Of a stretch of DNA of 5,778 bases, positions 1-5,778 are shown piece after piece. The DNA is from Pedobacter sp. (GTDB lineage Bacteria; Bacteroidota; Bacteroidia; Sphingobacteriales; Sphingobacteriaceae), in NCBI GenBank assembly GCA_030149995.1, contig JASLGV010000101.1:1-5778 (forward strand). Direction: 5' to 3'. The notes beneath the pieces were generated by a model, which searched no databases, was not told the origin of the DNA, and was given only the letters and a program-made list of their open reading frames with translations. Within the stretch, counting starts at the first letter, position 1. The number at the start of each line of letters is the position of its first letter. The position numbers were made by a program, and so were the translations under genes.

Positions 1-281
1 GAAACAGGTACCATTGAGGCAAATTCCGCATAAGCAAAGGCTGCAAAACTACAGGCAACAGCTGTAAAGATGAACAGGAAAATTACCGCCGGACCACCAT
101 CTGCACTGGCTTTTCCAATGGTACTGAATATACCTGCACCAATAATTGCGGCAATGCCAAATGCTGTTAAATCGCGTACACCCAGGGTTTTATGGAGCGA
201 CGATTCATGGTCGCCATAACCCGCTTCGGCATCCTGCAATATTTTGGAGATGGATTTCTTTCTGAATAACTTTTCGAACAT
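1..281 (-). CDS. APC-superfamily amino acid permease, N-terminal part (truncated by window edge)
   Basis: The gene reads leftward from ATG at 281-279 and stays open for 93 codons to the window edge, so only the N-terminus is visible. It starts with a cytoplasmic, charged stretch of about 35 residues (MFEKLFRKKSISK...), then LHKTLGVRDLTAFGIAAIIG (residues 29-48). The segment at residues 42-56 contains GAGIF, the glycine-rich break in TM1 that binds the substrate's amino and carboxyl groups in APC transporters. A second hydrophobic segment follows at about 64-90 and ends AEFASMVPV. This pattern is typical of the cationic amino acid transporter/YfnA-like branch, which are 12- to 14-TM inner-membrane proteins that import amino acids by proton symport or exchange. 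The exact substrate cannot be told from this fragment. It is divergent from the AraC-type regulator. The start is supported by the family-like N-terminus and a -7-like element 25 bases upstream. Confidence 0.88.
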   Translation of the reverse strand, partial: MFEKLFRKKSISKILQDAEAGYGDHESSLHKTLGVRDLTAFGIAAIIGAGIFSTIGKASADGGPAVIFLFIFTAVACSFAAFAYAEFASMVPV

Positions 282-305
282 CTTTTGTTTGGTTGTTGAA
301 TCCCT

Positions 306-313
306 CAAACTTA
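306..313 (-). promoter_or_regulatory. Possible Bacteroidota -7 promoter element for the permease
   Basis: On the minus strand this reads TAAGTTTG, a full match to the Bacteroidota sigma-ABfr -7 consensus TAnnTTTG. It would place transcription start about 20 nt before the permease ATG at 281. No clear TTG -33 box is seen at the expected 17-23 nt spacing, and the short motif occurs often by chance in AT-rich DNA, so this is a candidate based on position. Confidence 0.35.
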
Positions 314-454
314 AAAAAATATGTTTTAAAAAGTTCTACCTGTCTATATAAATTTCATTACATACCTGCATAAAACCGTTTTTTTCGATAGATGCTTTTT
401 TGGGGCATTGCTTTTTTATTACAGTGAAATTACCAGCGTGCCAGATAAAGCATT

Positions 455-462
455 TAATTTTG
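455..462 (+). promoter_or_regulatory. Possible Bacteroidota -7 promoter element for the AraC-type regulator
   Basis: TAATTTTG here matches the Bacteroidota -7 consensus TAnnTTTG and lies 23 bases before the proposed TTG start at 486, leaving a leader of roughly 15-18 nt. No recognisable -33 TTG box is present at 17-23 nt upstream, which could mean an activator-dependent promoter or a chance match. The same octamer stands ahead of the MFS gene at 1443-1450. Confidence 0.35.
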
Positions 463-485
463 TTTGAATTTTATAGTTTATAAAG

Positions 486-1391
486 TTGAAAACAGAATCA
501 CTCGAAGCATTTTATGCCAGCATATCCAACCGGGTAGCGGGCTATCAGGTACCGGATCAGACAGGCAGGGGGCATTTTAATGTTTTTACACGGGAAATGT
601 GCTTTCAGAAAACACCCTTTAGCCGGCGTGATTATTATAAAATTTCTTTTATTCTTGGTGTTGGACGGCTGCATTATGGCGACAAAATTGTTGAAGTTAA
701 CAAGCCGGCAATTCTTTTTGCCAGTCCGCTGCTCTCTTATGCCTGGGAAGCTTTATCTGAAGAGCAAAACGGCTGGTTTTGTCTGTTTAACGAATCTTTT
801 TTAACGGCTGCAAGTGGTCATTTAACCGGGCAGCATATTTCCCTGCTGGAAGCACAAGATACAACCTTGTTGTTTGTGGATGATGTTCAGCAGCAGGTTT
901 TTGCAGATATTTTTAAAAAGATGATGACGGAAATAAGCAGCACTTATACGTATAAATATGAAGTGCTGAGAAATTATCTTGAATTAATGATCCACGAGCT
1001 GGTTAAAATGCAACACGATCATCATCCGGAAAATAAATTAAGTGCGTCGGCCAGGTTAACCCATACATTTATGGAGCTTCTTGAAAGGCAATTCCCGATT
1101 GATTCGCCAGATAAAGCACTTCAGCTAAGAACAGCCAATCATTTTGCCGAGCGTTTATCCGTTCATGTAAATCACCTCAACCGGTCGGTTAAGGAGGTTA
1201 CCGGTAAAACAACGACTGCACTCATTGCTTCAAGAATTACCAGAGAGGCTATTGCTTTGCTTAAATATACCAATTGGGATGTTGCTCAAATTGCCTATGC
1301 ACTGGGTTTTGAGTACCCTTCGTACTTCCATATTTTCTTTAAAAAGCAAACAGGTTTAACCCCGAGTATTTCTAAAGAGATTTTTGTTTGA
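486..1391 (+). CDS. AraC-family transcriptional regulator (TTG start)
   Basis: This is a 301-residue DNA-binding regulator. The C-terminal AraC/XylS domain (about residues 190-301) has two helix-turn-helix units: the first around 217-240 (ANHFAERLSVHVNHLNRSVK), the second around 264-294, with WDVAQIAYALGFEYPSYFHIFFKKQTGLTPS, the AraC signature in typical form. Residues 1-160 are a probable cupin-like sensor domain; FSRRDYYKISFILGVGRLHYGD (45-66) resembles the effector-binding beta-barrel of Bacteroidota AraC regulators. The effector is unknown. The start is unusual: the codon at 486 is TTG, an in-frame TAG lies at 474-476, and the first in-frame ATG is at 597 (residue 38). I prefer TTG because MKTESLEAFY followed by GHFNVF looks like the normal N-terminus of this family, which a 597 start would remove. 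The pump downstream in the same orientation (131 bp away) is the best candidate target, but this is inferred from position only. Confidence 0.9.
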   Translation: MKTESLEAFYASISNRVAGYQVPDQTGRGHFNVFTREMCFQKTPFSRRDYYKISFILGVGRLHYGDKIVEVNKPAILFASPLLSYAWEALSEEQNGWFCLFNESFLTAASGHLTGQHISLLEAQDTTLLFVDDVQQQVFADIFKKMMTEISSTYTYKYEVLRNYLELMIHELVKMQHDHHPENKLSASARLTHTFMELLERQFPIDSPDKALQLRTANHFAERLSVHVNHLNRSVKEVTGKTTTALIASRITREAIALLKYTNWDVAQIAYALGFEYPSYFHIFFKKQTGLTPSISKEIFV

Positions 1392-1442
1392 ATTGTATAA
1401 TGATCTGTTTGAATAATAAAGTTCAGCAAAATCCCAATACTG

Positions 1443-1450
1443 TAATTTTG
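1443..1450 (+). promoter_or_regulatory. Possible -7 promoter element for the MFS transporter
   Basis: TAATTTTG matches the TAnnTTTG consensus and is placed about 72 bases before the transporter ATG, implying a leader of roughly 65 nt that would contain the hairpin at 1461-1500. A TTTG at 1408-1411 is 31 nt upstream of the element, too far for a standard -33 box. It suggests that the pump can be transcribed independently of the regulator gene. Confidence 0.4.
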
Positions 1451-1460
1451 CACACAAATA

Positions 1461-1500
1461 GAACCTGGTCTTGAAGGGCAAATTTTTTAATTCCGGGTTC
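1461..1500 (+). promoter_or_regulatory. Leader hairpin upstream of MFS gene: possible attenuator, terminator or operator dyad
   Basis: GAACCTGG at 1461-1468 pairs with CCGGGTTC at 1493-1500: eight base pairs, seven Watson-Crick and one G-U in RNA, around a 24-nt AT-rich loop. A T-rich stretch (1499-1510, TCTTTCATTTTT) follows. The arrangement resembles a weak intrinsic terminator. It could end the upstream regulator transcript, attenuate the transporter transcript, or be a protein-binding dyad in DNA. The long loop and interrupted T-tract make it much weaker than the terminator at 2800-2826. Confidence 0.35.
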
Positions 1501-1522
1501 TTTCATTTTTAATAAAATTGCC

Positions 1523-2746
1523 ATGAGCATTGTGCGTACCGATATCAAATACATTCAGACAAAAAATCAGAATATAGCCACCATACTTGCTTTTGCATTG
1601 CTTCCCTTATCGGGCTTTGCAACAGATATTTACATTCCTTCTTTGCCAACCATGGCCGGAACCATGCATGTAAGCAGTGTTGATGTGCAGTTTACACTGA
1701 GCCTTTTCCTGATTAGTTATGGCGTTTCCCAACTTTTTATCGGAAGTGTACTGGATAGTTTTGGCCGTTATAAAATCTGTTTAATGTCGTTGGTGATCTT
1801 TGCTTTAGCCAGTATTGTTATTGCCAGCACCCATAATATCTATCTTATTTACCTCATGCGCATCATTCATGGGCTAACGGTTGGTGCAATTGTAGTGGCC
1901 AAACGTGCCTATTTTGTAGATTTGTTTAGCGGCGATCAGCTGAAACACTATTTAAGCTTGTTTTCTATTATCTGGTCTACAGGCCCGATTGTAGCACCTT
2001 TTATTGGAGGTTACCTGCACAGCGCCTTTGGCTGGGAATCTAATTTCTATTTTCTTGCGGGTTTTGCACTCGTTTTTGCTTTGCTGGAGTTTATTTTCAG
2101 TGGCGAAACACTCCGTCATTTTACAGATTTTCATTTTACCAAAATCATTTCCATTTATAAAGACATGATTAAAACACCCAGCTTTACACTCGGTATTGTA
2201 ATGCTTGGACTTGCTTACTGTATGGTAATGGTTTACAACATGACGGGACCTTTCATTATAGAACACGAATTGCAGTTATCGCCTGTTATAGCAGGTTACA
2301 GTTCGCTGGTACTTGGTTTTGCCTGGATGGTAGGCGGGTTTATTGGCAAAGCAACCATTAACAAGCCGTTTTTTAGAAGGCTGGCAGTTAATTCGGTTAT
2401 GCAGCTTGCATTTGTGTTAATCATGATGCTCAGCCTTTCATTTGTTTCAAACCTGTATTCCCTCATCTTTTTTGCATTTATCATCCATGTTGGGGCGGGT
2501 TATACCTTTAACAACTACTTTACCTTTTGCCTGGGCAAATTCCCTAAAAATGCGGGTATTGCCGGCGGGCTAACCGGAGGCTTTACGTATGTAATTGTGT
2601 CTTTTTTAAGTTATGCCATTGTAAATGTGGTGCCGGCAAAAGATGAACGAAACCTCAGTCACAGTTATTTTATTATGATTGTTTTGTCGCTGCTGGTGAT
2701 GTTTGTGATTTTGAAAATCAGAAAGAAAGATCCTGTTGAAGCTTAA
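1523..2746 (+). CDS. MFS multidrug efflux transporter, Bcr/CflA type
   Basis: A 407-residue polytopic inner-membrane protein with about 12 hydrophobic segments, the normal MFS length. TM1 ends with TDIYIPSLPTM (residues 34-44), the hallmark of the Bcr/CflA drug:H+ antiporter group, with an acidic Asp35 in or near the membrane. The TM2-TM3 loop carries motif A in the form GSVLDSFGRYK (74-84), keeping the Gly, Asp and Gly-Arg positions. TM5 carries a motif C-like GPIVAPFIGG (154-163), characteristic of antiporters, followed by FGWESNFYF. These features support proton-driven export of a drug or small metabolite; the substrate cannot be deduced. The C-terminus ends in a basic cytoplasmic tail (KIRKKDPVEA). 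The ATG at 1523 is chosen because the next in-frame Met (residue 44) is already past TM1. It follows the AraC-type regulator in the same orientation and has its own promoter-like element, so control by that regulator is plausible but unproven. Confidence 0.92.
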   Translation: MSIVRTDIKYIQTKNQNIATILAFALLPLSGFATDIYIPSLPTMAGTMHVSSVDVQFTLSLFLISYGVSQLFIGSVLDSFGRYKICLMSLVIFALASIVIASTHNIYLIYLMRIIHGLTVGAIVVAKRAYFVDLFSGDQLKHYLSLFSIIWSTGPIVAPFIGGYLHSAFGWESNFYFLAGFALVFALLEFIFSGETLRHFTDFHFTKIISIYKDMIKTPSFTLGIVMLGLAYCMVMVYNMTGPFIIEHELQLSPVIAGYSSLVLGFAWMVGGFIGKATINKPFFRRLAVNSVMQLAFVLIMMLSLSFVSNLYSLIFFAFIIHVGAGYTFNNYFTFCLGKFPKNAGIAGGLTGGFTYVIVSFLSYAIVNVVPAKDERNLSHSYFIMIVLSLLVMFVILKIRKKDPVEA

Positions 2747-2799
2747 TTTGAGTTTTACTTTTTAATGCTGCTTTCTCCTCTATAATTAATAAAAACAAA

Positions 2800-2826
2800 A
2801 AAGTCGCGGTTTATAGCCGCGACTTT
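2800..2826 (-). terminator. Rho-independent terminator, probably bidirectional, between MFS and pepF genes
   Basis: AAAGTCGCGG (2800-2809) and CCGCGACTTT (2817-2826) form a perfect 10-bp stem with a 7-nt loop (2810-2816). Read on the minus strand, the stem is followed by TTTTTTGTTTTTATT, an excellent U-tract ending the peptidase transcript, whose stop codon is at 2850-2848. On the plus strand the tail CTTTCTTATTAA is weaker but usable, so the same hairpin probably also stops the MFS transcript, which ends 53 bases upstream. Confidence 0.9.
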
Positions 2827-2847
2827 CTTATTAATCAGGATACAAGA

Positions 2848-4560
2848 TTATCCCAGTTTTTCGAGTTCCGTTTTTACGAAATCTGCCAGCTCTTTGATAT
2901 AGCCTGCACTGAAATCAAATTTGATACCAGCCGTTTCATAGATCTCATTAATCGGTTTGGTATATCCCAAAGCAAGAGCATCTAAATATTGCGATAATGC
3001 TTTTTCGGGATTTTCCTTATAATTTTTCCATACAGCGATTGCACCTAATTGTGCAATTGCATATTCTATATAATAAAAAGGTACTTCGAATAAATGTAAC
3101 TGTTTCTGCCAAACGTTTCCGAAAGATTGTTCCAGGTCTGTCCAGTCTGCAAATCCGGCACCAAAGCGGTTGTAAATTTGTTTAAAGGTTTCTTCGCGGT
3201 CAGCAGCCGTATGTTCCGGATTGGTGTAAATCCAATGTTGAAACTGGTCGATCACCGCTACCCATGGCAGGGTTTTCAATACATCTGCCAGTTGCTCTTT
3301 TTTGGCTCTTATTAAGTCTTCTTCCTGATCGAAATAAACATGCCAGTTATCCATTGAAATCAGCTCCATGCTCATCGAGGCAAGCTCTGCCACTTCCGAA
3401 GGACAATGTTTAAAGTCGTTTAATTCCAGGTTGGCCGTTAAAAATGTGTGTACTGCATGTCCACCTTCATGTACCATGGTGGTTAGATCACGTAGTGAAT
3501 TGGCAGAATTCATAAAGATAAAAGGAGCACCCGTTTCAGCCAGCGGATAGTTGTATCCACCTGGGGCTTTGCCTTTTCTACTTTCCACATCGAAAAGATT
3601 ATTGGCTTTCATAATGGCCAGTTTAGAACCTAAACGCTCGTCAATTGCGTTGAAGCAGGCAATGCTTTTATCAATCAGTTCAGCGCCGTTGTTAAAAGGT
3701 TTCAAGGCAGCTTTACCACTCACACTTACTTCTGTGTCCCATGGTTTCAGGCTTTCCAGTTTCAAGGCTTCGCGGCGTTTCTCTGCCTGTTCTTTTAAAA
3801 TCGGTACAATTTCTTTTTCGATGGCATTGGCAAAATCGTAACAGTCCTGAGGCGTATAATCAAAACGACCCAATGCCTGGAACATGTAATCGCGGTAGTT
3901 TTCAAAACCGGCATTCAGGGCAACCTGGTTACGCAGTTTAATGAGTTCGTCAAAAAGAATGTTTAATTCATCTTTGTCTACCAAACGGCGCTGCTGAATG
4001 GTTTTCCAGGCATTTTCGCGCACGCTTCTGTCCAGGTCTTTGACCAGTATGGATGCCTGTTCAAGCGTATATTCCCGGCCATTTATTTCAACGCTCATGG
4101 CGCCTGTTGTGGCCTGGTATTTTTGTTGTTTAACCTGTAAGGCGGTAAACAGTTCTATGTTTTCATCGCGATAAAGCTCTAAGGCCTTTTTAATGCCACG
4201 GCTGTATACAAAGAACTTTTCTTTATCCAGTTCATCTGAATAAGGACTTGCAGAAAACTTTTTATTCAGTTCGTTGGATAGGGGAGCTGTTTTGGGTTCA
4301 ATTTCAGTCGCAAAATACTGAAAGCTCTGTACCAGTGCCTCGTTACTCGTATCGCAGCTCATCTTAATATATCTCCAGGCAAAATCTTCTTCAAGAGCTG
4401 CTTCCAGTTCCGAACGGTCCTGTAACCAGCGTTCCAGTTCTTCGGCACTGTTTATCTCCCGGTTTTGCAGTTCTGTAAAAATGGGTTCCAGGTTTTCCCA
4501 GGTAATGGTCAAATCCTGCGGAATATATTTTCTTGGTTTTTTATGAATGGTTAAGCTCAT
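2848..4560 (-). CDS. pepF: M3-family oligoendopeptidase (PepF-like zinc metallopeptidase)
   Basis: This 570-residue protein is a cytoplasmic zinc peptidase of family M3 (gluzincin), hydrolysing internal bonds of short peptides. It has no signal peptide and no membrane segment. The catalytic motif HEGGH is at residues 364-368 (TTMVHEGGHAVHTFL): His364 and His368 bind zinc and Glu365 is the catalytic base. The third ligand is probably Glu392 in PSEVAELASMSMEL, by alignment with the FVEVPSQ motif of thimet oligopeptidase. The C-terminal HLFEVPFYYIEYAIAQLGA (489-507) holds the conserved His and Tyr residues that line the substrate site in PepF/M3 enzymes. The N-terminal half is mainly helical and charged, as in the lid domain of the family, and the length is close to the usual 560-600. 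The ATG at 4560 gives a normal N-terminus (MSLTIHKKPRKYIP). It lies 48 nt downstream of the prenyltransferase gene on the same strand without a visible promoter in the gap, so it is probably the last gene of that operon. Likely role: recycling peptides left by other proteases. Confidence 0.95.
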   Translation of the reverse strand: MSLTIHKKPRKYIPQDLTITWENLEPIFTELQNREINSAEELERWLQDRSELEAALEEDFAWRYIKMSCDTSNEALVQSFQYFATEIEPKTAPLSNELNKKFSASPYSDELDKEKFFVYSRGIKKALELYRDENIELFTALQVKQQKYQATTGAMSVEINGREYTLEQASILVKDLDRSVRENAWKTIQQRRLVDKDELNILFDELIKLRNQVALNAGFENYRDYMFQALGRFDYTPQDCYDFANAIEKEIVPILKEQAEKRREALKLESLKPWDTEVSVSGKAALKPFNNGAELIDKSIACFNAIDERLGSKLAIMKANNLFDVESRKGKAPGGYNYPLAETGAPFIFMNSANSLRDLTTMVHEGGHAVHTFLTANLELNDFKHCPSEVAELASMSMELISMDNWHVYFDQEEDLIRAKKEQLADVLKTLPWVAVIDQFQHWIYTNPEHTAADREETFKQIYNRFGAGFADWTDLEQSFGNVWQKQLHLFEVPFYYIEYAIAQLGAIAVWKNYKENPEKALSQYLDALALGYTKPINEIYETAGIKFDFSAGYIKELADFVKTELEKLG

Positions 4561-4608
4561 GTTTTTTTAGTTCTAAATTGCGAAATAATAAAGTTGAGAA
4601 GCGCACCG

Positions 4609-5472
4609 TTACCGGGTTCTGATAAAAGCATCAATCAAAAAGCACACCGCAAAAATTACGGAAGCAATTCCGTTGGTGGTTGCAAAAGCCTTGTTAACCC
4701 GGCTTATATCGGTTGGTTTTACCAATAAGTGCTGATAGGTAAGCGCAAAGCAGAAAAAAGCAATACCAATGTAATACGCCCAGCTAAAAGTATGTGGCAT
4801 TAAGAAAACAGGTAAAATAACGCAGGCTGCAGAAAGGACGTGCAATACAACAGACACATTCAGGGCATTTTTGATACCCAGAACAGAAGGAATGGAATGC
4901 AGGTTTTCTGAACGGTCGAAATCTTCGTCCTGAAGGGCATAAATAATATCAAAACCACCTACCCAGAACAATACCGCAAAGGAGTAAAGTACCGGAACCA
5001 GGGCAAATGAACCGGTAACCGCAATATAAGCGCCAATGGGTGCAAGCGAGAGGCCAAGGCCCAATACCAGGTGGCAGAGCGCTGTAAAACGTTTGGTATA
5101 GCTGTAAAACAACACCACAAAAAGTGCAACCGGCGAAAGGTAAAAGCACAGGTGATTAATAAAGTAGGTACTTATAATAAAACCGATACAGTTTATAATT
5201 ACAAAGGCACGGGCAGCCTCTGGCGAGATGCGGCCTGCGGGTATATCACGCATTTTGGTGCGTGGATTTTTTGCGTCAATGTTGCGGTCCAGGTAACGGT
5301 TAAATGCCATGGCCGCATTACGGGCAAATACCATGCAAAGCAATACAAGAACCAGTTTATACCATAAAAAAGGATTTTCTGTTGTGGTTACGCCCAGAAA
5401 GAAACCAATCATGGCAAATGGAAGTGCAAAAATAGAATGCGCAAATAATACGAGTGAAAAATATTTTTTCAT
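4609..5472 (-). CDS. ubiA: UbiA-family prenyltransferase (4-hydroxybenzoate polyprenyltransferase-like)
   Basis: A polytopic inner-membrane enzyme of the UbiA superfamily, which joins a polyprenyl diphosphate to an aromatic ring. With the ATG at 5472 it has 287 residues, typical of the family, and eight to nine hydrophobic segments. The first Asp-rich motif is NRYLDRNID (58-66; Asn58, Asp62, Asp66), followed by the conserved KNPRTKMRDIPAGRIS. The second is DIIYALQDEDFD (175-186; Asp175, Tyr178, Asp182, Asp186), as in E. coli UbiA. Both bind the Mg-diphosphate of the prenyl donor. The open frame extends 13 codons further upstream to a GTG at 5511, but MKKYFSLVLFAHSIFALPFAMIG is the usual start of this family, so I use the ATG. 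It lies 67 nt after engB and 48 nt before pepF on the same strand. Bacteroidota generally make menaquinone, so the acceptor may be a menaquinone precursor, for example MqnP in the futalosine route, rather than 4-hydroxybenzoate. The symbol reflects family, not proven substrate. Confidence 0.9.
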   Translation of the reverse strand: MKKYFSLVLFAHSIFALPFAMIGFFLGVTTTENPFLWYKLVLVLLCMVFARNAAMAFNRYLDRNIDAKNPRTKMRDIPAGRISPEAARAFVIINCIGFIISTYFINHLCFYLSPVALFVVLFYSYTKRFTALCHLVLGLGLSLAPIGAYIAVTGSFALVPVLYSFAVLFWVGGFDIIYALQDEDFDRSENLHSIPSVLGIKNALNVSVVLHVLSAACVILPVFLMPHTFSWAYYIGIAFFCFALTYQHLLVKPTDISRVNKAFATTNGIASVIFAVCFLIDAFIRTR

Positions 5473-5539
5473 TTCAGAAAATGTAAAAAATCTAATGATA
5501 ATGTTGGGCACTTGTCTTTTCAGGGAAGTGCACCATTTG

Positions 5540-5778
5540 TTACGGTCTATTTAAAACGGGTTGAACAAAGTCTTTATTTACAATTTCGATAAAATTTAGT
5601 ACCTCTTCTTTTCCGGTGTGTTTTTCTGAAGAAGTCACGATGGTAGTCGGAATTTCTTCAAACCACTGACCCAGCTTTTTCTTAAAGGCCGCTACATTTT
5701 TGGCGGTAAGCGTGGTACCTTGTTTATCGGCCTTGGTAAAAACGAGCGAAAAAGGAATTTGTTTCTCACCCAGCCAAT
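5540..5778 (-). CDS. engB: Ribosome biogenesis GTPase EngB (YihA/YsxC), C-terminal part (truncated by window edge)
   Basis: Only the last 78 codons are in the window; the stop is TAA at 5542-5540 and the gene runs off the right edge. The frame gives WLGEKQIPFSLVFTKADKQG..., in which TKAD (residues 14-17 of the fragment) is the G4 guanine-specificity motif, and TTIVTSSEKHTGKEEVLNFI supplies the G5 region (SSEK) and the final helix. The WL...PF..VFTKADK context and the short tail after G5 are characteristic of EngB, a small TRAFAC-class GTPase of about 200 residues that acts in late 50S subunit assembly. G1-G3 are outside the window and cannot be checked. It ends 67 nt before the prenyltransferase ATG on the same strand, so it is likely the upstream member of the engB-ubiA-pepF run. 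Confidence 0.9.
   Translation of the reverse strand, partial: WLGEKQIPFSLVFTKADKQGTTLTAKNVAAFKKKLGQWFEEIPTTIVTSSEKHTGKEEVLNFIEIVNKDFVQPVLNRP

Noticed and set aside
580..804. Open frame of 74 codons inside the AraC-type regulator
   Set aside because: It overlaps the regulator in another frame, has no recognisable domain, and the regulator frame carries clear family motifs.
1408..1411. TTTG as a -33 box for the MFS promoter
   Set aside because: It is 31 nt upstream of the -7-like element, outside the 17-23 nt spacing known for Bacteroidota promoters.
1952..2484. Minus-strand open frames antisense to the MFS gene
   Set aside because: They lie opposite a well-supported membrane protein, have low-complexity Cys/Lys/Asn-rich products and no family features.
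2997..3941. Several plus-strand open frames opposite the M3 peptidase
   Set aside because: Overlapping one another and antisense to a gene with a catalytic HEGGH motif; their products resemble no known family and are shadows of the real frame.
5478..5485. TACATTTT on the minus strand as a -7 element for the prenyltransferase
   Set aside because: It departs from TAnnTTTG at the last base and lies only 5 nt before the ATG, leaving no room for a leader.
4949..5554. Short open frames on both strands overlapping the prenyltransferase
   Set aside because: They are out-of-frame or antisense readings of a gene with both UbiA Asp-rich motifs intact.
1..5778. CRISPR array, insertion sequence, tRNA/rRNA gene or prophage remnant
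   Set aside because: I saw no regularly spaced long repeats, terminal inverted repeats, transposase or integrase frames, or tRNA-like cloverleaf sequences; the coding content is ordinary chromosomal.

Overview
The window looks like ordinary chromosomal DNA from a Bacteroidota bacterium, most likely the Sphingobacteriaceae (Pedobacter or Mucilaginibacter type). This rests on AT-rich intergenic DNA without Shine-Dalgarno sequences, TAnnTTTG-type -7 promoter elements ahead of several genes, and proteins that read like those of this group. No database search was possible, so the genus is an inference.

Layout. Bases 1-281 (minus) hold the N-terminal 93 codons of an APC-superfamily amino acid permease that runs off the left edge. 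A 204-bp divergent intergenic region (282-485) separates it from a plus-strand AraC-family regulator (486-1391, TTG start). After a 131-bp gap with its own promoter-like element and a leader hairpin comes a plus-strand Bcr/CflA-type MFS efflux transporter (1523-2746). A strong 10-bp hairpin terminator (2800-2826) sits between the convergent transporter and an M3-family oligoendopeptidase (2848-4560, minus). Upstream of the peptidase on the same strand are a UbiA-type prenyltransferase (4609-5472, minus) and the C-terminal 78 codons of the ribosome-assembly GTPase EngB (5540 to the right edge, minus).

How they work together. The regulator and MFS pump form a plausible local pair, the regulator probably sensing a compound that the pump exports. 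They are not tightly coupled, and the pump appears to have its own promoter. The minus-strand genes engB, ubiA and pepF are closely spaced (67 and 48 nt gaps), lack an obvious internal promoter or terminator, and end in one U-rich terminator. They probably form a housekeeping operon covering ribosome assembly, quinone or prenyl metabolism and peptide turnover, with no obvious common pathway.

I found no mobile element, CRISPR array, tRNA or rRNA, and no convincing new biological system. The points worth a second look are modest: a non-ATG start for the regulator, a possible attenuator-like hairpin in the pump leader, a start-site correction for the prenyltransferase and its uncertain quinone pathway, and a pair of T-rich direct repeats ahead of the regulator.
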